Source: Dryococelus australis (Eukaryota > Arthropoda > Insecta > Phasmatodea > Phasmatidae). Taken from it: a stretch of 64,000 nt of DNA. The DNA is taken from positions 218,516,275-218,580,274 of the forward strand of contig CM056995.1 in the NCBI GenBank assembly GCA_029891345.1, in the 5' to 3' direction. Under the pieces are notes generated by a model. It searched no databases. It was not told the DNA's origin and saw nothing but the letters and a program-made list of their open reading frames with translations. Shown piece after piece: positions 1-11,699 of the stretch. Each line of letters begins with the position of its first letter. Position 1 is the stretch's first letter. Position numbers and translations under genes: made by a program.

Positions 1-1060
1 TTAAATATGTGCATGTTTACATACATTTTAAGGATAGTTTTATATGCACCTTTATAAATGGAGATAAATATATTTCAACATAGGCCTATAACATACGTAT
101 AAAATAAAAATAATTTACACAAAAAATATAAACATATCAACAATGCAATTGTGTATGTGTACATATAGTTTTTTTTTGACAGTGCTATTCTGTGGTCATA
201 CCCTTCTGAGACCCTCCAAAAAGAACTGAACTCATTTATACTGTGAATTGAAGTGGTAACTGGCACCACCTTCATTTGTACAAAGTAATTCTTAAAAATA
301 AGGTATGATTTATAGCTAAGTGAAATGCCGATCTGGTGATGGCCACTTCTCTTGTGGCCCAAATGGGTGCGACTTTCCTTTTTGTTAAACCCTCACAGAC
401 CTCCAACAAATTTTACAAGTAAAGTGAATGGACTCTCATTGTTGTGGTTCCTTCATTGCAATGACTGCAGCAAACCTGAAAATGTAATGAGAAAAGTAAT
501 TAAAGAAAATTACTATACTTACAAAAAATGGTTCATGCATGCAGACACAAAGCTGAAAGAAATGTCTTATTAATGTAAAACCAACACATATCTTCAGATG
601 ACAGCAAAATGATAATGTAAAGGACATATTATAAAAGTAATACTTACATGCAAGTTACTTTTATCTAGTGTATGACCGACACACACAACAAAATTACATA
701 TTATTATACAACTTAATTTCTAAGATGTAAAACTATCATGACACTTATATTAACAAGATTCTTAACATGTTACAATGGCATTTATGTTCAAAAGTAACTC
801 AATATTCATGTCATTGTACCATGCAACACACATTCGAACATTTCGAATAAATTTTGCAAAAACTGTATATATTATGGAAAAAAAAATATTGCATATATTT
901 GTTTTATACTAGACACCAAAAATGAATAACATATTTTGTCAAATATGACAAATACATAAACACATGTGGACTCCAATAAAAATATCACCAACCCATAACA
1001 GATATTTGTATACTACAAACAGCTTCAAAATGCAAATACCTTTACCTGGTCATACAAACC
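1..1060. other. Non-coding flank, AT-rich
   Basis: AT-rich sequence downstream of the 3' end of the minus-strand DDE locus. Short open frames here have no recognisable domain and no coherent composition, and I regard them as chance. An AATAAA-like stretch and a TAGGCCTA palindrome near position 80 are the only marks I see. Confidence 0.5.
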
Positions 1061-1265
1061 TTACGCCACTGACCATCCAGCACCTACTGTGCAGTAGAAC
1101 AACCTGGTACCTCTGTAAATGGCACTGCCAGAATCATCTTCGTCAGTGGTGTCCAAATCCGGATCCAAGGAGATGATGAATGGATGTATGTCAGCTGCTT
1201 CGTGCACTTCCTTCTCCCAGTCCTCTGCAATCAGCTTCTCCACGTCGTCGACACACTTTGCCCAT
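1061..1265 (-). CDS. DDE_3 locus, C-terminal exon
   Basis: The acceptor ATCCTTCAG gives, in phase with the previous exon (AG|A = Arg), RWAKCVDDVEKLIAEDWEKE, and ends in an acidic stretch (LDPDLDTTDEDDSGS) before the stop at 1061-1063. The 'W.kC..HvekiieedW' helix and acidic tail are normal for the C terminus of these proteins. There is no break within this exon. Confidence 0.75.
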
Positions 1266-1916
1266 CTGAAGGATAGTTTGTGCAAGGTAAAAAGATGTAT
1301 GTGTAACATGTGGCACCAGAAACATTCATATTTTTAGGCTTAAAAAAAACTCTATGCAATAACGAAAATTGTTTAAAATAAACCCGACCGTGCATATATG
1401 CTAAGAAGCATAAAGTTTTTCAGAATTTGTGGCATTTCAGTTAGACACACGCAAGTAAGTCTATGAATGAATTGTTAAGATATATATGAGAAGAATTAAT
1501 ATGGAATAAAAAAATATAAATAATGGAAAAATAACTAGAAGTAAAGACAAGAAACTTGGTAAAAATACAAATCTATCGTACAAAGTCAGACCACAGCTTG
1601 AAGAATGTCTGATTTGCAGAAATTGTAAACCACTTCTTAATATGTAAGTATACTGAAGCAATTTACACATAGAGAAATGTAATATAACACACAATAAATA
1701 CAAATAAAAGAACACACACATAAGGCACACAATTTACACTGTTAACTAGTCATTATATACAAACGCCTTGAAATAAAGCTACTACGGCACACAAAAACAT
1801 TGAATGTTTCAAACTACTCCAGGGACATAAAGAAATCACATGGTAAGGACCACTACACAGAACCTACAGGCACAGAAAAGGATGACACTTAACACACACA
1901 ACACACAGGTATATAC

Positions 1917-2153
1917 CTCTCTGGGGTCACTGATTGGAGAGCGTCACTCCACATTGCCCTAACAGCTTCATCTTCACATTTTCTGTCCTGGCCCATGTGA
2001 CTATTGTAGTGCTGTTTGCACTGGGTCCAGACAAGTTCAATTGCATTATAATGGCAATGGTATGGAGGAAGTTGCAGTACCTTATGCCCATGCTGGTCAT
2101 CAATCACACACCTGAGATATTTTTTTAGCGCGTGATACAATGTCAGAAATGCT
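1917..2153 (-). CDS. DDE_3 locus, exon with catalytic Glu
   Basis: Follows an AACAG acceptor. It reads HALKKYLRCVIDDQHGHKVL, then LPPYHCHYNAIELVWTQCK. This is the highly conserved third catalytic block (Glu in IELVW) of DDE_3 transposases. It continues to VTPER and a GTATAT donor (1916). With the upstream exon the joining codon becomes TGA, where the family allows Trp (TGG). Confidence 0.8.
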
Positions 2154-2241
2154 CTGTTAATGAATGTTATTATGTTAAGAAGCAACAGAATGGAAGCTTT
2201 AATATACATAATGTAATGTATGGCCATGAAGAAAAACATAC

Positions 2242-2378
2242 CACACTGGAGGCAAATTCGCTTTTGCGACACCCAGTAATTCCTCTTTCACTGCATGTGC
2301 AACTAACGGAATGTTATGTTGCTTCAACCATGCGGCGATGTCGTCTTTCCTCCAGCTTCTGTTGGGAAATTTTTCAAG
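2242..2378 (-). CDS. DDE_3 locus, inserted module exon between D2 and E
   Basis: Starts after an ACTTTCAG acceptor with LEKFPNRSWRKDDIAAWL and continues KQHNIPLVAHAVKEELLGV. Relatives of this transposase group carry such an insert between the second and third catalytic residues; its helix-turn-helix pattern with a 'K.eLl' end resembles a SAP-type module (inference). It makes the second-Asp-to-Glu spacing about 90 residues, far more than in Tc1 or mariner. One exon holds nearly the whole insert. The donor is GTATGT at 2241. Confidence 0.65.
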
Positions 2379-2523
2379 CTGAAAGTATATAAAATAAACA
2401 ATTTATAAATTAATTCAAATTTGCAATAATTTGGTTGAATATGTCACTAGCTGAACAAATAGTTTGTCTTGTTTAAATGCAACCATGGTAAAAAGAATCC
2501 TACATTTGTGCCGAACCACATAC

Positions 2524-2780
2524 CTAGGTGCTGTGATACAATGCGTTGTCCACGATGATAATGCTGGGCTCCGCAGCTGCTTCATCCACTTCTGGAAACT
2601 TTCCCCATTCATTTCACCGTGGTAGTCGCCCTTCTTCTGCCCTGAAACAAACGGCAACCCGGTTTCCGGCACGAAGCCATTACACCCTCCAGCATGAACA
2701 ACAATGAACCGCTTACCTTGGTCCACGCAGTCGTTTTACTGTGTGGACTGTTTTGTCCTGCCAGCTCTTCTTAACAGTTC
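2524..2780 (-). CDS. DDE_3 locus, exon with second catalytic Asp
   Basis: The acceptor ATATTTAG precedes TVKKSWQDKTVHTVKRL, then after a frame change GKRFIVVHAGGCNGFVPE, GDYHGEMNGESFQKWMKQ, and after a second frame change PSIIIVDNALYHST with the second catalytic Asp. The codon after YHST is TAG directly before the GTATGT donor. The family usually has Gln, Arg or another polar residue here, so CAG to TAG by a C-to-T change is a simple explanation. Confidence 0.7.
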
Positions 2781-2861
2781 CTAAATATAACAAAGCTGTG
2801 ATTTATTGTTGTTGGTATACGTACAACATTATGATATGTAAATATGTATGTCACAGCAAAC

Positions 2862-3112
2862 CTTTTGCAAAAATCCACATTTCATCAATGAATATGATGT
2901 TTGCACCTTTTGCCTCTGCGTCCATGTACATCCTCAAAAAAATAGCATGTTTGATGACTATGTATTCCTTCTCGAGCATGACCCGTCGCCCATTCATAGT
3001 TCACTCGAAGCCCCCATTTTTCAAGAGGTGTAGAGTTTGATTCTTCCATCTTAGATCTCAATCCCACTGTCTCTCACCTCCTTCAGTAGCGTCGCCAAAG
3101 TGATGTGATCTC
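2862..3112 (-). CDS. DDE_3 locus, exon with first catalytic Asp
   Basis: Reads LATLLKEVRDSGIE, then after a frame change near 3055 WKNQTLHLLKNGGFE, a TGA, and TMNGRRVMLEKEYIVIKH, then IIFIDEMWIFAKG. This is the family order: linker, RR-x-LME block, then the strand carrying the first catalytic Asp (FIDE). It ends at a GTTTGC donor (2861). The intron to the next exon is only about 80 bases. Confidence 0.7.
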
Positions 3113-4267
3113 CTTGGGATGTCAATTGCAAAATTATCATGAAAATTATGTCACAATGGTAGCACGTGCCTTCATTGACAAATGTTTTCATATTACACAA
3201 AATGTTGTCTGGCAATTTACAAATAACTAAGAAACTTCTCTTCTGCTCGGCAATGTTATTTTTAACTAAGCTGCTTAAAATAGGAATACTATTTATATTA
3301 CAATCTTTGCGTATGAAAATATGTCGACACAGTAAGAAAAATTTGATCATGTGAATTCATTATTGTCGCGGGCAAGAACAGAAAATAACTAAATAATAAT
3401 TAGTGGTGTTTTAATATTGATATATACAGTTTTGGTAATGTTTGCTTGCAATACTTAACTCACCCACGGTAGCTCCCAACATGTATTGATTACACATATT
3501 GTGTACAAGACAGTAACATCATATTGGTGTTGTGTTTTTACCAATTTTATTTTCAGTAATCATACTTTTTAATGACATGTGTGAAGTTCAGTTTAATAAG
3601 CATATTCTCGTGGTTGAATTTGTAGTAGATTCTACAAATGCTGTGTGTGATTCAGTGCTTGTGGTTGAAGTGTTATTTGCTAACGTACTGCAAACTGTTT
3701 GTAGGTGTTTCCAATATCATGTTTCCGCTGTCCGAAGTCTGTTACAGAATTGGTTTACCATAGATGAAATGCTTTGTAAATGCAAAAGTTTCATTGTAAA
3801 CGCCACAATCTGCTAGCAATTAAATTAACTGGCACAACGTTGCCACTACACTATGACACAAGACAGTGCCATTCTATCACTTGTCGAAATGGTATACTTT
3901 TCAATGCGTTTGCATGAAAAAAATTTTTCCCCCCAACGTACATGGAAATTATTAGAAATAATATTGTGTTATTTACTTTAAAATTGTATATTTCTCACTA
4001 GGGTAGTACTAGCATAGTCTTCCTTTATCATTGCTTTTTTACTGCAATAAGAATTAATTATAAAATACTAAATGAAACATATTGCCCCCAAACTTCTACA
4101 TGTTCTTACAATGAATATTTTGTAGTGAAATTATAAAGTCCGTCACAGTGTGTGTATTTGCATATTCGGAACATAACGTGTTAATAGAGGAACTAAATTA
4201 CCGTCTGCAGTGTAAATATTATAAATTAAATATACATGAACAACACATTGATCTGTGTTGCCCATAC

Positions 4268-4406
4268 CTTCACGATACATCATATAAATGATGCGCCGAA
4301 TGGCTGTAACTGTGAAGTCAACCCCCTCAAGGACTTTCCCTCTTGTGGCCTCTTCTTTTTCTTCTTATCCAGAGTGGCCACATCTTCAGTATCTCTCTTG
4401 TAGTAC
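4268..4406 (-). CDS. DDE_3 locus, second exon
   Basis: Bounded by a CAG acceptor (4407-4409) and a GTATGGG donor (4261-4267) on the minus strand. The last two thirds read VDFTVTAIRRIIYMMYREG, matching the 'DdFd..aIRR.Iy.fy' block of the family. The first third is open in a different frame and rich in Lys/Arg; the frame change falls in an A/G-rich run, typical of a slip or of sequence error. Confidence 0.6.
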
Positions 4407-4498
4407 CTGAAATGTTTTATACAGCAGTGACAGTCAAATTGACTTTGTGTATTTCACAATATAACAGACTAGAGCACTTATTGTGGAACTAGTACAGT

Positions 4499-5064
4499 TA
4501 AGGCCTGGCCACAATTGTTATAAGCATATAACTAACACAACGAGTTAAACAGCTTGTTTTCAGTTATACTGGCTACAACTGTGCATAGCAATAAGCACTT
4601 GGTTTAACTTCCCTTGTTACTATAGCTGTGCATCAATAAACAGCCGATCAGAAGCCCAGACACTTATACTATGTTATCAATTGAAAAACCTATTTACAAA
4701 TAGAGAAAATGTGTATTTTGACTTCATTCCTGGAAGCTATTTTCTTTTGTTTATTTCTGGATAATCACAACCACTGAAGTTTTGTAACTCTTTTAGGTAA
4801 AGTTTATAGTAAAAATTGAAATGTAAATAATTTATCATTTTAAAATGTCTCAGATCAATTGAAAATATTTATTTTTGAAAAAAACCCACTATCAACTATA
4901 TGTACAGACCTTAATTTCTTCAGTACAAATGTTGCAACATAAGCAAACTAATATTATTATTGTTATATCAATTGTAGCCAGGCCACTGTGCTTTTGTGTT
5001 TTGTATGTGCTTATCGCTATAACTGTGAATGTGTTAGGTATGTCAACTGTAGCCTGGCCCTCAA
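4499..5064. mobile_element. MITE-like element in a DDE-locus intron
   Basis: GGCCTGGCCACAATTG at about 4503 and its imperfect inverse CAACTGTAGCCTGGCC at about 5045-5060 lie about 560 bases apart. A third end-like copy, CAATTGTAGCCAGGCC, is near 4970, and an internal GGCTACAACTG near 4571. No coding capacity. This fits a nonautonomous DNA transposon, perhaps with a nested deletion derivative. I see no clear target-site duplication. Confidence 0.4.
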
Positions 5065-5616
5065 CAGCTTCTTAAGAAATACTTAATTTAACACATACAC
5101 TACATAATGTAATCTAACCTTTACAAAACATGCACTTGTAAGTAAACAGGAGCGCTAGTAGTCTGGGGTGTTGACTATGATGTGTAATTTACAGTTACAT
5201 AAAATTTCAATAACTACGATAGTTTTGCGGCCAAAGTGGCAGATATTACAAACAATTATGCCTACTCAAGAAAGCATGCTATCTTTGTTGATATTTCTCA
5301 AAAGGTAGCAGGTTGTCTTGTCGGACATCCGTTTTGAAATTTAAACATGGAATTGTTCTATAGGCCTATTGACAATGAATTGTAAATACTTTTTAATTCT
5401 TATTACTGCAAGCATTACCAAACAAAACAATTAGGCCTACACTTGCATCACTATCTATAGTTTAGGTCTATAGTTAACAAAACCAGCTTCAAGATTTTAT
5501 AGTTTATATGTTGGAACACCTTTGGTGTAGCATCAACCTGCGACATTTGTGTTATGTTAACGATAGTAAAACTTAACGCTGTAACTTGAGATGAATAATT
5601 ACATGAACACAAGTTT

Positions 5617-5685
5617 GAGGTTAGGCCTACATTACAAAATAAAGCAATGATCTCAAAATGTGTCAAATTAATGTATAATTATTAG
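5617..5685. repeat. Dispersed repeat copy 1 (GGTTAGGCCTAC block)
   Basis: Shares GGTTAGGCCTAC, then ATACAAA-like sequence, then AAATTAATGTATAAT with the block at 7017-7080, with a few differences and a small length change. Confidence 0.5.
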
Positions 5686-6837
5686 ACACATGAAAAATTA
5701 GCAAAAGCGGAATATAATGTGAATTTTGACATAAATAACAAAAAATTGTGATTTTTGAGAATTTCACCTGTAATTCACGAATTGTACAAAATTCTGTTGT
5801 ATTTTCGCAAACTATTGGTTTACGTCACGTAGTTGCTTCTTAAAACGTATTTAGTTTGGTTTTGGATATTCTAATACGAATGCATGGATAAGTTGGCCAG
5901 TAGATTTCTTTGCTTTATCACCTTAAACGAAAATATGTTTACTTTCCATCACGTATATTTACGACCATAGATAACATGAGCACAAGTGATGATGCGTCAC
6001 TTTGAGTGAGCATTCTACTTGCAGCCCTGCAAAAGTTTGTTCATTAGGAAAACACGCCGTTGTAGTGTTCAGATCCACCAAGCACCATGTTATCTATGGA
6101 ATTCACACTTTGTTTACATTCATATTGTATCATCGTCACGTTTTAACCATCAATTCGTTATTTTTTACAAAGAGAGTGGTGCGGTGGTGGAAAATGTGTT
6201 TATATGCATTTACTTATGTAGAATGTATTTGTAAATCAATTTATCACGTGTTGTAACTTGTATTCGTCCAGTAAACTGTGCTTTTATCATACACATTCTC
6301 TGTAAATACATGCAGTTAATAAATGATACATTTTGAAAAAAACAAAAGTTTTGTCAATGGGCCTAACGAGAAAAATCTGTTGTTGAAAGTTTCGATAGTT
6401 GGAAAACGTATTAGCCGATTTCTCAAAAAAAAAAAAAAAATTGCACTTTGTACATGGCACTTTTTATTTTTTTTAGCAATGCTTTTATAGATGTATATAT
6501 ATATTGTTTACTTTATTATTTTCATGAAACTGTATGCCCTTGCCAGTGCATTGCTACCGTTTGTTGTTCCAGGTTATGAGGCAGAATACAAAATTTTAAG
6601 TAAAATCTGAACCTGTTTTGAATGTTGTCTGTTGATAAACCGTTATCTGTATTAAAACCGTAACTGTATAATTCTTTGGGAGTTAGGAATTTTTGCATGG
6701 AAATAACAATAGAAGAAAGCACCACTTATCAATAGGAATAGCATTGCCAATTTCAGGTTTTATGAATATAGTGACATCTCAAATTATGTATGTCTTTATA
6801 AAGAGCACATTAAAAATTGGAGCAATTCTCGTGTAGA

Positions 6838-6839
<2 letters not shown>

Positions 6840-6869
<30 letters not shown>
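6840..6869. repeat. (TTA)n microsatellite
   Basis: About ten uninterrupted TTA/ATT units. Confidence 0.95.
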
Positions 6870-7016
6870 GAAAAATAACACACATTTTTGAAAGAAAAAA
6901 TACTTACTTTTTCAGGTCTCTAATAATTATTGACATGCACATTTGCACTTGTTACCGAGGCAGGTTTACGAAAGGTTACATGGCTGGGCCAAAATAGATA
7001 GGTACAGACGTATTTC

Positions 7017-7080
7017 AGGTTAGGCCTACGATACAAAACAACATAGTGAAATAAAAACGTGTAAAATTAATGTATAATCA
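7017..7080. repeat. Dispersed repeat copy 2 (GGTTAGGCCTAC block)
   Basis: Second copy of the block at 5617-5685, same orientation, in the same intron. It ends AAATTAATGTATAAT in both. Confidence 0.5.
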
Positions 7081-7389
7081 CTGCCGGCAAAATTGGCACT
7101 TATTATCAAGACAGATTTAAAAGAAAGGTTAAACAGATAGGCGTAGGTACATAAGTACACACAACTTTTTATATTATTTGTCAAACTTAGGATATAACAT
7201 GTACTTCGCAAACTCACATGAATATATTAATGTCGTGTTTCTGCTATTGTTCATTTACTTTCATTATTGTTATTTAACTTTCCATTTATAATTTCACATT
7301 TCCAACTTTTATTCTTACTTGTTCTTTTTCTGTGGTTTACTTCAATAACGTACTGGAGATAAGTTGGGAAAACGCGTAAAAACGCATAC

Positions 7390-7555
7390 CTCCGGGCAGA
7401 TGCACTTGAAATTTTTTATCATTCCTGCAACTCGTTCAATGACCTTGCGTGGCTTCATCTCTCCTTGGCGAATAAACAAATAAATTCTTTCGGCGAGATT
7501 TATGACGTCTTCCTGACGCTGACTATTCTTACATAGTTTCCTGGAACTCGTGACT
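7390..7555 (-). CDS. DDE_3 locus, N-terminal exon (helix-turn-helix-like region)
   Basis: The minus-strand frame contains INLAERIYLFIRQGE followed by KVIERVAGMI, the spacing seen in the N-terminal helical part of this transposase family (a helix, then a 'rvA..tgvs' helix-turn-helix). It ends CCGGAG and is followed by a GTATGC donor at 7389. The upstream boundary is uncertain: an in-frame TGA lies just upstream, and AG acceptors near 7548-7560 could start the exon, so a further short 5' exon is likely. Confidence 0.55.
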
Positions 7556-9640
7556 ACACAAAATCACAACACAATTAAACACTATGTGACCTATAATAAA
7601 ACAATGATGACTGCAGATATGCTGAAAAATAAATGAGAAATATTAAAACACAACTACTTCCATCTTCCAAATTTGTAGCTTGCCTCGCAACCATTCCACA
7701 CAAGCAAAGCCAAGCAACAAACATGAAGGAACCACAACGGGCCTTTGGTTTTGACCATTGCGCCGATCACGTGACACAATATAATTATGAGTTACAGTAA
7801 ATACATTATCTTTACGCCATTAATTACTTTAAACTATATAACATACACTTCAAACAACTTGCAATACAGCGTTATTTCTTAGAACTAGTTTTCAAATTTA
7901 ATTGCCAATGTAACTGGATGTGTTCATACCCAGCCTGTGGGGTAACACACATGATTATACATACGCAGTTGCGGACAATGGTTTTTTCAAAGGTTGATTT
8001 CTAGAGTGCTCACTTTAACGTGAACTGCCTTTAGTTGAATTTGCAACCTCTTTAAAACATGTTTTCATGTTGAAATCCTTACAAGTTTACTTTGCGAAAA
8101 GTATGTTTTTTCGTCATTAACATTATATAATTTTGTGTAGAATCACTCAGTAAAATCAACACTGTGCACGTTTCCTAAAACCAACAAACTTTCCCTTGGT
8201 CGCCACCGATGCTAACCTCCAAATACGTTTCTGGCATTTTCCTGCTACTGTGACGTCAGTGCATGGATCATTTGTGCTTTCGGCCTTATGAAGGATTTAC
8301 GTACACGACATAAAATAAAATCGCGCCATTTCCTACACGCCAAAGATGTTCCTATGCGACACTAAATAAAATTGCATCATTTCTTCCTGCACGTCTACAT
8401 GCCGAGGATGTTCCGACACAACCTATTTCGTAAGAATACCTTCCATTTTGCTATGCATACATACATTACGTACATGTTTTTAATCGTCATAGTCCGAAAA
8501 TAAAATAAATCTTTTATTTATGTTGAAAACTAACTATGTAAATGGCATTTGTCAAGAATGTAGTGCATTGATGGAAGTTTTTCACATTTTATTGCGGTTA
8601 TTTCGCATTTGCGAAATTTCCGGGACACTAATAATATTTTCTTAGACATCCACAGTTGACTTGATAACTGTATTCATGGAGGAATGATAAATAAGCACAA
8701 TGTGTTGTAAATTAATCAAGTTACCCTACCATACAATGGCATTGTCGATGGTGTGCACATTCACATTTGTTACGGTATTAATAAATAATTGGAAAGTAAA
8801 TTAATTGTTTGCATTCTCAGTTTTTTGTGCTCAGGTAATGGTAGTTTGTCATTTTGTACTCGTTGACTAACGAACATACTTATTTTTCTTCTCAAATTAT
8901 TGATAGTTTCAGAGAATGGCCTCTCTATATCAATAAGCTTGTAAGTTAGTAACTGTGTATTGTTAATATAGAGTTTTGCACTTATTAGAAGTTTTCCTTG
9001 TTTTGTCACATTTTATTATAAAAAGTTTATTGAAAACTATGGGTGCGACCTACGTGAGAAGATTACATGTAGATCGCAGCCAATTCATTTTCAGTCCATA
9101 TGTTGCCGATCATAACATTTCTCCAAGCCTTCTTTATTTCCATGTAAGGCAGGTGATAACCAACCGCAGCCAGGGAATGGAGAAGGGAAAAAGGTGACTT
9201 TTTTTTTTTTTGAGAGAGAGAAGGGTAGTGCATGCCTACCAACACTCATGATTTAGGTGTGAGGCTCACTATTTTGGGATATCGCTCGCGCCCACATGCA
9301 TTTACGTGAAATCCTCGCGATTATTTGCGATTTATTTCACTTGAATGGTTTTTTGTGCGCGTGAGTCGATGGATCAATGCAGAGAGATTGATTTCAGCTT
9401 CACTCGTGCGAAGAAATAGATTCTTCTCGTTGTGGTTGGCGTTGTCTGTGTAATGAAATGTGCTTTTGTCATCGTCGTGGAATCAATTCAATCAAGTGCC
9501 ATGTTTTGAGATCTGTCAGTTTCAACTTATCGGTTGTTTTTTTTTTTTTTTTTTTTTTTTTCGTACTTCTGTTTGTTGTTATTTATGTAATGTTTCGCGT
9601 GAAATTACTGAGGTTAGTGTTGTGAATTTTCTGTAGATTG
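7556..9640. other. Upstream region of the DDE locus; no gene seen
   Basis: Contains a CACGTG palindrome (GATCACGTGACA at 7767-7778) about 200 bases upstream of the first recognised exon of the minus-strand DDE locus, a possible promoter E-box. It also holds two imperfect direct repeats at 8306-8418, a poly-T run with a GA-rich stretch at 9196-9225, and a poly-T run at 9537-9561. Short frames (for example 8770-9009 minus) lack recognisable domains. Confidence 0.4.
8306..8418. repeat. Imperfect tandem pair, about 50-60 bases per unit
   Basis: Unit 1 (8306-8356) and unit 2 (8357-8418) both run CGACA, TAAATAAAAT, CATTTC, CACG and GATGTTCC in order; unit 2 has a short insertion. Confidence 0.55.
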
Positions 9641-9654
9641 TGTTTATAGGGCTT

Positions 9655-11560
9655 ACAATGTCAGAGCAGATTACTAGTAAGAAACTCTACAAAACAACAT
9701 TTAACCAGAAGAGTTTCTGCATATTATCACTTCACGGAAAGATAAAAGCTTTGCGTTTTATGCCCCATGCCGTTGTGATTTTTGACTTGCGTATGCAGGC
9801 CGAAACAATGTGTTTAAGCATTCACAAAATAAGAAACATCTTGTTAATGTAAAGTGCATAGAATCCAACAAGAAACTGAGTTTTATATGCTACGCTGGTG
9901 ATAATCGCATTACTCGTGCTGAATATTTATTTACATAATTTATTGTGGAACACAATTTGCCTTTGAGTTGTGCTGACCATACCGGTTAATTTTTAAGGAA
10001 AATGTTTCCAGACAGCAATATCGCAAAAAAGTACAGCTGTGCAAGAACCAAAACTAGTACTGTCATAGTGAGTGAAATGGGATCCAAAACTCGCACATCG
10101 ACTAACCAAATTTTAAAACATGCCTTTTTCAGTTTCTACGGATGGGAGCAATCAGGGTGGTGCGAAACTCTATCCAATAATGGTTACCTTTCATAATCAA
10201 GAGAAATTATAAATTGAAAGCTGTTTTCTGTCTGCCTGTTTTGTACGATGATTTAACTGACTTAAATATTGCCAACCTTCTTCAGAACATAAAAGAAAAC
10301 GGAATTCCTTATTCTAACTGCTTATGTTTAGTCCTAGGTGCTGATAATGCCCCTGTGATGGTAGGACAAAAAAAGTGGAGTGGCCAATGTTCTGAATCTA
10401 GAAATTCCCAATTTAGTTGTGATTGGATGTCCATGTCACCTAGTAAATTTAGCGGCATAAAAAGATGCTGCTTTTCTTCCAGTGAAAGTGGACGAGATGT
10501 TGGAAATTTTTTCGTTATTTAGAGAAAAGTGAGAAAGAGAAAGTAAAAGAATTCCAAAAACTGCACAACACACATACAAAAATATAAAACATGTATGCGC
10601 ATGCTGGTTGTCATTAGGTAGGTTGTTTGAACAATGGCAGCCCTTGACAATTTTTTTCATGGAAGAAATTAAATCTGCACACACTAGTGAGAGAACTGGG
10701 TTCCTGCAGAGCTATCACATTCCCAAATGGAAAGATACTCAGTCTGACTTCAATAATTCTGAATCTGATGTAGGTGTACATGAAACTGGTCATGATGTAC
10801 AGACAAATGATAAGCCTACATCATCAAAGAAGCGACAGTTAGAATTATGTCAGTAATGTTAAGAAATGAAAGGCAAAGAATGTTAAAAAGCTCAACTCAG
10901 ATGAGAAAAATATAAAGAATCCTGTCAGAAAATGTAAAAAAGAATTTTTATCCAGAGAAGAAAGGATTTTCACATTCCTGTCGTGTGATCTGAACAAAAC
11001 ATTCTTTTGCATTCTGCTGAAACTCATATTCATGTTCTAAAGTCACTGCTGCTGGATTTATTCAGAAATTTAATTTCTAGATTTGTCATTTCCCTCGACA
11101 GTTAAATCATCCTGTGTTTTAGATGTAGAGTGCCTCAACAAAAATAATCAGAAACCTGATATAGATTGGGTGGTTGGCAGTGCAGCATGCAGTTCGTTGG
11201 AAAAGCTCCAGTAAAAACAAAAAGATATTTTTTCTCCTCTGTCAGGAAATACTATACATTAGCATGTGATTTATATGGTTTATAAATTTCCCTTGAAAAG
11301 TGATGTGTTGTCACATGATGAAGTTGCAGATATTAATTCAGTTAGTGCTGCTTCTTTTTCGAATTTGATGTTTTTTGTGGGAAAATTCCCCTTTATCTTG
11401 TGTAATGATAAAGACCTGGATTTAGATACACACTGGAAGCACAGTTTTGCTATTTTCAAATGGATGACATTACAGAAGAACTGTCAAAACACACTACAAT
11501 ACACTAAGTGGTCAATAGTTTGGCAGATGAAAAATTAAAATTCAAAAAAGCTCAATTTCT
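9655..11560 (+). pseudogene. BED-finger plus hAT-like transposase relic
   Basis: Three forward frames combine into one family. From about 9750: a BED-type zinc-finger end (CRCDF, then AYAGRNNVFKHSQNKKH). From about 9930: LPLSCADHTG and FPDSNIAKKYSCARTKTS. From about 10125: FSVSTDGSNQGGAKLYPIM. From about 10240: NCLCLVLGADNAPVMVGQKK (DNAPVM is a conserved RNase-H-fold block) and a GCPCHLVNLA-like block near 10425. Near 10608: LGRLFEQWQPLTIFF. Near 11280: FPLKSDVLSHDEVADI. This is the order of hAT-related, BED-containing transposase proteins. Many frame changes and stops show it is dead. I could not define terminal inverted repeats or an 8-base duplication. Confidence 0.75.
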
Positions 11561-11699
11561 GCAACTGATTGCAAACATCTACTCCTCCAGTAAAGCTCAT
11601 AACAACAGAAACAAAACAACGCAACACTCAGGTGCTGGCAGTGCTTGCCTACATCAAAGTTATATATTTTATGAATGATGATAAGGATAATTAAAGTTA

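Larger units (their letters stand above)
1061..7555 (-). pseudogene. Intron-containing DDE_3 (Tc1/mariner/IS630 superfamily) transposase-like gene, decayed
   Basis: Read on the minus strand, seven exon-like blocks separated by GT/AG introns give an almost complete transposase-type protein: an N-terminal helical block (7390-7555), an IRR-containing block (4268-4406), the first catalytic Asp in FIDEMW (2862-3112), a KKSWQD / IVVHAGG block with the second Asp in IVDNALYHS (2524-2780), an inserted SWRKDDIAAWL module (2242-2378), the catalytic Glu in LPPYHCHYNAIELVW (1917-2153), and a C-terminal acidic tail (1061-1265). Splice phases of the last three exons agree. Known DDE_3 proteins cut and paste DNA; introns suggest either a host-adapted copy or an intron-bearing element. 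Breaks: an in-frame TGA after GGFE near 3015, a TAG after YHST at 2524, a TGA formed at the 2242/2153 junction, and frameshifts near 4350, 3055, 2725 and 2590. I therefore call it a pseudogene, though some of these breaks could be consensus errors. Confidence 0.8.

Noticed and set aside
75-627. Overlapping short frames on both strands
   Set aside because: AT-rich chance frames with no motifs and no splice or codon support.
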